DNA of 64,000 bases, from positions 1 through 64,000 of the forward strand of contig CAJNYU010001458.1 in assembly GCA_905331475.1 (NCBI GenBank), given 5' to 3'. Source of the DNA: Rotaria socialis (lineage: Eukaryota > Rotifera > Eurotatoria > Philodinida > Philodinidae). The position numbers and the translations under genes are program-made. Positions within the stretch are counted from its first letter, which is position 1. The number at the start of each line of letters is the position of its first letter. This document shows, piece after piece, positions 57,265 through 64,000 of this stretch. Below the pieces are notes generated by a model that was given only the letters and a program-made list of their open reading frames with translations, was not told the DNA's origin and searched no databases.

Positions 57265-58620
57265 ATCAGCTCTGTCGGACATTCCACTACAGCGCTTTAT
57301 CAGAAACAAAAGTAATGTAGATCTTTTCCGCCACTCATTAGAATTTGTAAAACATCGTGTTAGAATTAGCATTTTGTGCTCTCTCAAAATCTGTATTCAA
57401 AATTTTTATCGGACATTCAGAATAGAAATTGTGCTTAAATTTTTGAAAGGCCCGAAAAAAGGCTTTGGGCAAAACTCTGTATAATTAACGAATCGAGCGA
57501 CAGAATATTCGATCGTGCCCGGTGTGAAATTGATTATATGATATTTTAGGTTTTTCTGTCTCGACGTTCCCTTATCTTCTACTTAAAGACAGCAAGCATA
57601 ACCTGGTCCCAAGTTCTTGTGCTAGGCCTCATCGAAGTTTGGAGCTTTTGTTTTAATCAATACATAGGTTGTATAAGTTCTCCCCAGTGATGAGTGCCGT
57701 ATTGACTATTATCTGCTGACTGTTTTCGACTATATAAATAGCAAGATAGTCTCCTACAAAATGAACTTACAATTGACTGCCTCCCGCTAATTTTACAGAA
57801 ATTATGGAACAAGTTCTAACATGTGGAAAGCCAATAAGCGCTGGAAACATAATCTGTTAGTAAGACTCTTACTATTCTTAGAAGCCTCGAAGACAACCTT
57901 TTATTAGAACACAGTTTTATAAGGTGATCTTTGTTGTATACTTTACAGCATGCAGAATAATCTTTTGCATCAATCTTGGATTATACTTTTGGGGTTGAAA
58001 GTTGTGCAAACGCCATTTTCGTGTCTTTCAAAAACTTAAGCAAAATTTCTACTTTAAATGTCCGGTAAAGATTTCGAACACAGATTCCGAGGTGCTAATC
58101 CTAACACAGTGTTTTACAAATTCGGCTGACTCTCGCAAGTGGTCAGAAAATCAACGAATACTTTGTCCAAAAACTTTCGCACCACCCGCTATTCTTGTGT
58201 ACTATGTAATTTTGATGGTTTCTTTTAGATATCAGTACAAGTAGATGTGGTAATACCGATCGAGTTGATTCTATGTTCACTTGCGATCATTAACTATGTA
58301 ACGTTTACTCTTACGACGCCGAGATATGTGTCTTTTTTCAATACTGCCATTTTTATTATTTGTCTATTTTTTCCTCTTAGTCTCTGTCGCTCCAGTTACG
58401 CAAATAAACTTGACTGATATAAAGAATTAAAAGGAAGTGTAATACCGTCCAAACTAACATCCCTTCTCTCAAAAATTCTTACAATAGAGAGATACATGAC
58501 TATAAAAGAATTTTTTTATATCAACATATTGAGATGAGTTCATGAGAATTTTTCTATTCAGATTTATTTAGTTTTCTTGTCTTTTCACATATAGTCAAAA
58601 ACCTTTTTAACGACTTATAA
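57265..58620. other. Non-coding stretch, nothing recognised
   Basis: No convincing exon chain or repeat. Small ORFs such as 58002-58244 have no recognisable motif. Confidence 0.4.
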
Positions 58621-58628
58621 TAGCAGGA

Positions 58629-59597
58629 ATGGAACTGTTTGTATTACCATTATTGCTACAATTATGGTTCCTCAATATGTACGGTAGGAAACGTTATTAC
58701 CTCTGTATAGTTATCGATGCGACATTCAATTGTTCGGTTTACTCCAATGAACTTGATTTTATCAATTTGAATCCATTTAATTCGAATCGAAAATATGATT
58801 AAATTATCTTCGCTAGAAATTACGGGGAATGAAATTTTGGAAAAATTAACTCATCAAAACCTTATTTCGTTAAGGAATTTATCATTGAACGCGAATCAAT
58901 ATCAATAATATATTGTCGAAACCTGAAAGCGATCAATTTCAAGAATTTAAATTCTCTAACTACTTTTAATTCGGCTCCAGATAATCTACTTGAATTCGTT
59001 TCATTCGAAAATACACCATCCTTAACAGTTGTAAATTTACGTTGCAACTCTCATCTCCAAACAATTATGTTCATTGATGCACCTAGAATGAAACACCTTG
59101 ATCTGTTCCACTGTCAATTCACTTCGTTTCCTGTCAGTATTTTGACATTGACATCCCTAGAAATATTGAATATGCAATATAACAAACTTTCATCACTACC
59201 AGTCACGATATCAACAGACTTAGCCGATTTGAAAGTGCTCACTCTAGCGAGTAATCAGTTGAAAGGAAACATTATTCAACCTCCGCTTATTTATCTTCGT
59301 GAACTTGATATGAGCTCCAATTCTTTGACTATCGTGGACGGTATTGATGAATATAGACTATTAGAAAAACTTGTATTAGATAGTAATGCAATTAAATCAA
59401 TCGCTGTGGAAATTATGAAACTTTCGACAGTACTACAATCATTATCCATCCGATCGAACCAATTGACTTCTATTCCACATTCGTTGACTAATATGAGAGC
59501 ACTGCAATATATTTATGCTACTCAAAATTACAACTACGATGGGCGATACTACCGTCAACGATTGTTTGAAGTAACTTCGATTCGACTATCAATCTGA
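58629..59597 (+). pseudogene. Secreted leucine-rich-repeat gene with two compensating frameshifts
   Basis: The frame opening at 58629 encodes a signal-peptide-like start (MELFVLPLLLQLWFLNMYG), then a Cys-containing stretch (CIVIDATFNCSVYSNELDF), and stops at 58800. LRR coding then continues in the next frame from about 58795 to 58907 (LSSLEITGNEILEKLTHQNL, then ISLRNLSLNANQ). It returns to the first frame for the remainder (LQTIMFIDAPRMKHLDLFHC ... LTSLEILNMQYNKLSSLPVT ... LEKLVLDSNAIKSI), stopping at 59597. At least seven LRRs are visible. The +1 and -1 shifts cancel. Either two indels in a decaying gene or assembly errors. Extracellular LRR proteins often serve in adhesion or recognition; function here is unknown. 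Confidence 0.75.
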
Positions 59598-60900
59598 TAG
59601 GAGAATCAAGTTGGTTCACCATTGAATGAACTACGTCTATTAAAAAACAGAAATGTTTTCAAGAAGATGAAATTTCGTTTTAATCTCTGTTTCGTCTAGT
59701 AAGAAATATACTTTCAATTGCTCCGATATTTTTTTATTGGTGATACTCTGGGAGGTATAGTTGCCGGCTGCGTTTTGTATTCAAATACTCGATATTCTCT
59801 TGGGCTATCTATCAGCAAGTCAAAAAAAATCGATTACTGTTCATGACTGTTTGTGTCTGCGCACTACGGTGCCTATACAAAAGAAATGAGATCCCATAGC
59901 TGAGGAGTATAGTGAGATCAGTGGTAAAACAAATGCAACTATTGAACAGTAGAGGGTTTATCTGCGCGAGTTTCATCGAATGCTTATCTTTGTTGACATT
60001 TTTCTCATCAAATGATGGATATGAAAAATAGGCTCACGCCACAAATGTGCTTTTCGATTACAATAGGGAAACAATATTAAGTAGATGAGTAACATCATTC
60101 ATGCATCAAGTTGTCTCCAATAACGACATTCGTAGTCACGTTTGAGTTGTTCGAAATAAAAAAAATTTCATCTTCTAACCAGCGATGCAGTCGAATTTAT
60201 TTTGTATCTGAACACTTTTCTGTATGTTCAGAATGAAAGAACACCAATCAATCAATTGAAAAATCATCCAATTGGACTCATGTACATAGCGTCCGATACA
60301 TTTGTTTTCCGAATCGTTGCGGTTGCGATTGTGTCTTGATATTGCTGCTGTTTTATAGGGCTTAATCGGTTATGTTAGACAAAGAAAACAAACTATTCAA
60401 AGATCGAAGTCCACGCTGTATTTGATATTCTTATTTCAAATGGTTGGCGTACACTTTCGAAATATACTTGCATAATATTTGGGGTGCCCGCGTGAACAGT
60501 TTCGAATTTCTACGAAGTTTATTTTTTTTTATTAATTCCTTTCAATAAACTCTAAGTACAATATGAATTCATTGTTGTTGTTCATATAACCTTTGACATT
60601 CACATTTTTATCTCTTCTAAACCCTTTCATTGCTGCAGAACCCCAACAAAAAAAGTCGATCTGTCTTATTACATTTTTAAAAGAAAATTTTTCTAACGAA
60701 CAACCGACCTATTTAAATAGAATGAAACGTGCTGAGGTGATTGCATAGTGACGAAAATATTCTTTTGTTTTGATGTACTTTTAACATATAATAAAACATT
60801 CACTAATGTCGCCTTCTTTATTTATGATTATTCCTAGCAATCATGTTTTTCTTACTTTCTGGTAACCTCAGTAGTCAATCAAGTGCTTCGAAACTTCATG
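59598..60900. other. Non-coding stretch, nothing recognised
   Basis: No supported gene or repeat was seen between the LRR gene and the second duplication copy. Confidence 0.4.
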
Positions 60901-62711
60901 CACGGATGTTGAACATCGAAATAATGATTTTTTTTCAAATTATTAACCTTTGATCTTGTTATTATAAAATCATTATATTTGAGCGACTTCTCATTTTGCT
61001 CATGTTTTTAAAGAAAGCCAAGAATTACATATGCGCAATAGAAATTTTTATGTTCTTGTTTTTTTGCTACCTGAATAAACAGAACTAGGCAAATATTTTA
61101 CAAATGCTTCACTGACAGTGTATGCATGACAAATGAAGGGGGGAAATGATTTATTTTTCAATAGAATATTATGTTTAACGTGCCTGCGGTAAAGATAATT
61201 GGGCGTTAACAAAAATACCTGGTTAAAGTCTGTAAACAAAATATTACATTTTTCTAAATGTTTGTCAAAAACAAATGTGGGAAGTATTATTTTCACCGGA
61301 AAATTGCAAATGAACTTAAAAAACAAGTAGCTGTCAAGCCATGGTGCACAATTTCATAGAACTCAATTTTTTCAATCTCCGAAGAAAATGACGTAGTTTT
61401 ACTCTAGATTTATTTTTAAAGAGGCACTGCGGACAAATGCAATAACAACATAACAAGGGTTCTGTTTTAAATTGCTCTTGGTTATTATTTCTGAATGATA
61501 AATTAGCGACACAGTCCAATCTCGTTATGTATACTGTTTTGATAATAAAAACTACGCAATAACTTGTTTGACTAAACTGATGCAAAGTACATTGAATGTA
61601 TCATAACAAAAGAATATTTATTTATCGGGGCTAAACTTACATCATTCGTATTATCGCTGTTTTTTTTGTGGAAATATATCAGTAAATTTAGAAAAAAATT
61701 CATTGAAGGCTTTTTTAACGAAGAATATTTTCTGTGACTTTATTGTTAGAAACAATTTCAGGCTTTTTCTATTTGAATTGCCTTTTGAACGTCAATCTAC
61801 TCTGTAATCAAGAAAAAAAGAGCACTCGCGTTGAATTTTCTACTGTAATCGATACCAACCTGAGAGTCTGTCGATTGGCGGATTCTCGTTCATTCCTTCT
61901 TTGGAAAAAAAAACATATTTTGGTAGATCGTAATATATACTAGCCGGTTCCTGAAGCCTCACTATTATCAAAGTATTCAATGTCGGAATGACCGTAAAAT
62001 TTAGTAAAATATATATACTTCACTGGAGATAAATCATAAAATCTTATTTGATCTTTCTAATGATCTTCCATCAAATTCTCGTCAAAACATTTCGGTGGAA
62101 TTTCTATTCAAAAAGATAATGCGGCTCTATTTTAACGCTAATATTGAGACACTTTGTAATCATTAAAAATTTTATTAATTTGAAAAGAGTGCATGTGCAA
62201 GCTCGTTACATTATTTGCTAATGAGAATATTACTAATTAAAAAGTCAAAATGGCAGGAAATCTGTAGGAAAACAATCAGATAAATTGCTGTAATTAGTTA
62301 CTCATTCCAGAGAGCTTCTCTAGTTGATGATTAAATTTTCCGTTAATATTCATGATTTTTTGTGACTTTCTTTTTAAATTTTATTCTCCGTTTGATTCTT
62401 TGCACGATGACAGAGCATTTTATCATCGCACAATACTTCGACTTCATTCTTAAAATAAAACTCGATAGCAAACGAATAGGGTTTCTTACAAAGATTTCTA
62501 TAGAAAACTTACTGATGTCTCATTCGAAAGAAAAACAATCGAGATTATACGATTTATCTGGGTATAATATCAAATTTTGAAATTATTCAGCCTCATCTAG
62601 CGATGTTATCGAGTAACCTAAAATATAATGCAACGAAAAACAAAATAACATTTCGATGTCTACCGAGATCTTTCTTATTCTTCTAATATCACCGAGGCTA
62701 TATTTTTCATT

Positions 62712-63019
62712 NNNNNNNNNNNNNNNNNNNNNNNNNNNNNNNNNNNNNNNNNNNNNNNNNNNNNNNNNNNNNNNNNNNNNNNNNNNNNNNNNNNNNNNNN
62801 NNNNNNNNNNNNNNNNNNNNNNNNNNNNNNNNNNNNNNNNNNNNNNNNNNNNNNNNNNNNNNNNNNNNNNNNNNNNNNNNNNNNNNNNNNNNNNNNNNNN
62901 NNNNNNNNNNNNNNNNNNNNNNNNNNNNNNNNNNNNNNNNNNNNNNNNNNNNNNNNNNNNNNNNNNNNNNNNNNNNNNNNNNNNNNNNNNNNNNNNNNNN
63001 NNNNNNNNNNNNNNNNNNN
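62712..63019. other. Assembly gap (308 N)
   Basis: A run of ambiguous bases. By comparison with copy 1 it hides the promoter, IRE, exons 1-2 and part of exon 3 of the second ferritin. Confidence 0.99.
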
Positions 63020-63531
63020 GCCAAGGAAGAATTCGAACATGCCAACAAGTTCATGGAATATCAAAATAAACGTGGTGGTACTGTTGTACTTTTGGACATC
63101 AAGGTTTGATAATTAGTTTATTTTCCTTGCTTGTAATAATGATCTTATTTTCTGAAATTTAGAAACCAACACAACAAAGCTGGGCCTCGCCTCTTGAAGC
63201 GCACCAAACAGGTTTACAATTAGAGAAGGATGTTTACCAAGCATTACTCGAATTACATGCCACGGCTTCAAAACACGCGTATGAATTTTGATTAGAGTCT
63301 CATCTATAAATATATTAAATTTTGTTCTAGTGATCCGCATCTGACGAATTATCTTGAAGATGAGTTCCTCGATGAACAGGTGACGTAATATTTTCTTCTA
63401 TAATCTTTTTCTAATCTTTTGTTTTTCTACAGGTCGAATCAATCAAACAATATGCTGAAAACATCGTCAACTTACGTCGTGTTGGCGCTGGTCTTGGTGA
63501 ATACATTTTCGACAAGCATGTTAAAGACTAA
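63020..63531 (+). CDS. FTH: Ferritin heavy-chain-like subunit, second copy (5' part in gap)
   Basis: The visible exons are the 3' part of exon 3 (63020-63105), then 63163-63278, 63331-63379 and 63433-63531. All are in the same phases as the intact copy. The sequence is almost identical to copy 1 through exon 4 (one visible change, Met to Thr in HATASKHA). It then differs in the last two exons: DPHLTNYLEDEFLDEQ, then VESIKQYAENIVNLRRVGAG and YIFDKHVKD, two residues longer. The visible ligands (Glu and His in EEFEHA, Glu in LEKDV, Gln in DEQ) are retained, so nothing seen suggests inactivation. Whether an IRE is present is hidden by the gap. Confidence 0.93.
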
Positions 63532-63714
63532 AATGTCAACAACCAACGACTATAAGAACATTTTCGTCCCACATGCTTTCTTCATTAACAAAAAATATGA
63601 AAATCTACGTTTCATCAGTTCATCCTGTTTTTTTTTGATTATTCTAACATCCATTTTTATCAATTGAATCAATCCTTTTTTCTCCATGTCATCGTGATTC
63701 TATATTGAAAAATC

Positions 63715-63720
63715 AATAAA
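63715..63720 (+). terminator. Poly(A) signal of ferritin copy 2
   Basis: AATAAA, 183 bp after the stop, in the same context as copy 1. Confidence 0.65.
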
Positions 63721-64000
63721 GCAAAAGAGCATATTTTCGACATCGATATAAAATATCTTTGTTGAAAAATTAATGACATATAAAAATACTAATGAGTCAT
63801 TTATTTCGTTGTTTAATACGTTCTATTGAAAAATTAATGGCATCAGTAAAAATTAGTGCTTTTACATATTTTATGTTTTATCATCGAGTCTTATGAATAT
63901 CGAAGAGACGTTTGCGCTTCTGATCACTATCACTAATGAGATAGAGTTATGCACAAAAACAAATAATTATTTGCTCATCAGATAAGGAGCCGTAACGTTT

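Larger units (their letters stand above)
60940..63970. repeat. Segmental duplication, copy 2 (contains partial ferritin)
   Basis: Same-orientation partner of 50600-54490. It is interrupted by 308 ambiguous bases (62712-63019). The flanks of the gap correspond to 52252 and 53516 in copy 1, so about 1263 bp are replaced by 308 N. Confidence 0.85.

Noticed and set aside
1..64000. tRNA, rRNA, CRISPR arrays and (TGTGGG)n-type telomeric repeats
   Set aside because: Looked for by eye (tRNA B-box GGTTCGA-like motifs, regularly spaced short repeats). Nothing met a convincing standard.

Overview
The window looks like a compact, AT-rich invertebrate genome. Genes have many short (about 48-66 bp) GT-AG introns and short intergenic gaps. 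The gene set is metazoan: even-skipped homeobox, tropomyosin, MOSPD, BRD7/9, SRP9, two-pore channel, ferritin. A fast-evolving F-box/leucine-rich family and the abundance of small DNA transposons fit a bdelloid rotifer best. That taxonomic call is inference from gene style and remembered family sequences; no marker in the window proves it.

Layout. 1-12,600 is gene-poor and repeat-rich: a CG-rich minisatellite, a 2.9-kb foldback element, two hAT-type miniature elements with exact 8-bp target duplications, a 1.4-kb terminal-inverted-repeat element with a broken ORF, and a 94-bp tandem array. 12,634-13,214 holds a B-box-like gene with an in-frame stop. 15,015-20,078 is gene-dense: RNase H2 subunit B and a YqcI/YcgG-like gene on +, then a PRA1-family gene and a BRD7/9 bromodomain gene on -. 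20,079-23,698 is a long non-coding stretch with GA/CT tracts, upstream of an even-skipped homeobox gene (23,699-24,567). SRP9 and tropomyosin follow on -, the latter with two mutually exclusive exons. A CUB-like/trypsin protease lies on + (29,927-31,799).

31,961-42,582 is a run of five minus-strand genes with 68-270 bp gaps. In transcription order these are RABAC1-like PRA1, membrane-anchored hexokinase, APC13-like, B4GAT1/LARGE-like glycosyltransferase and two-pore channel. The spacing raises the possibility of polycistronic transcription. MOSPD1/3-like follows on + at 43,949.

44,964-64,000 is again repeat-rich. It holds an F-box gene with one frameshift and a perfect palindrome in its intron, an intact ferritin gene with a convincing iron-responsive element in its 5' leader, a broken LRR gene, and a second ferritin copy. 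The second copy belongs to a segmental duplication about 10 kb away and is interrupted by an assembly gap. The two ferritin loci show patchwork identity, as expected from recent gene conversion.

Exon boundaries were read by eye from splice consensus plus reading-frame continuity. Where the coding sum is stated to be divisible by three, the model is well supported. The two-pore channel and some hexokinase boundaries are approximate. No tRNA, rRNA or CRISPR was seen.
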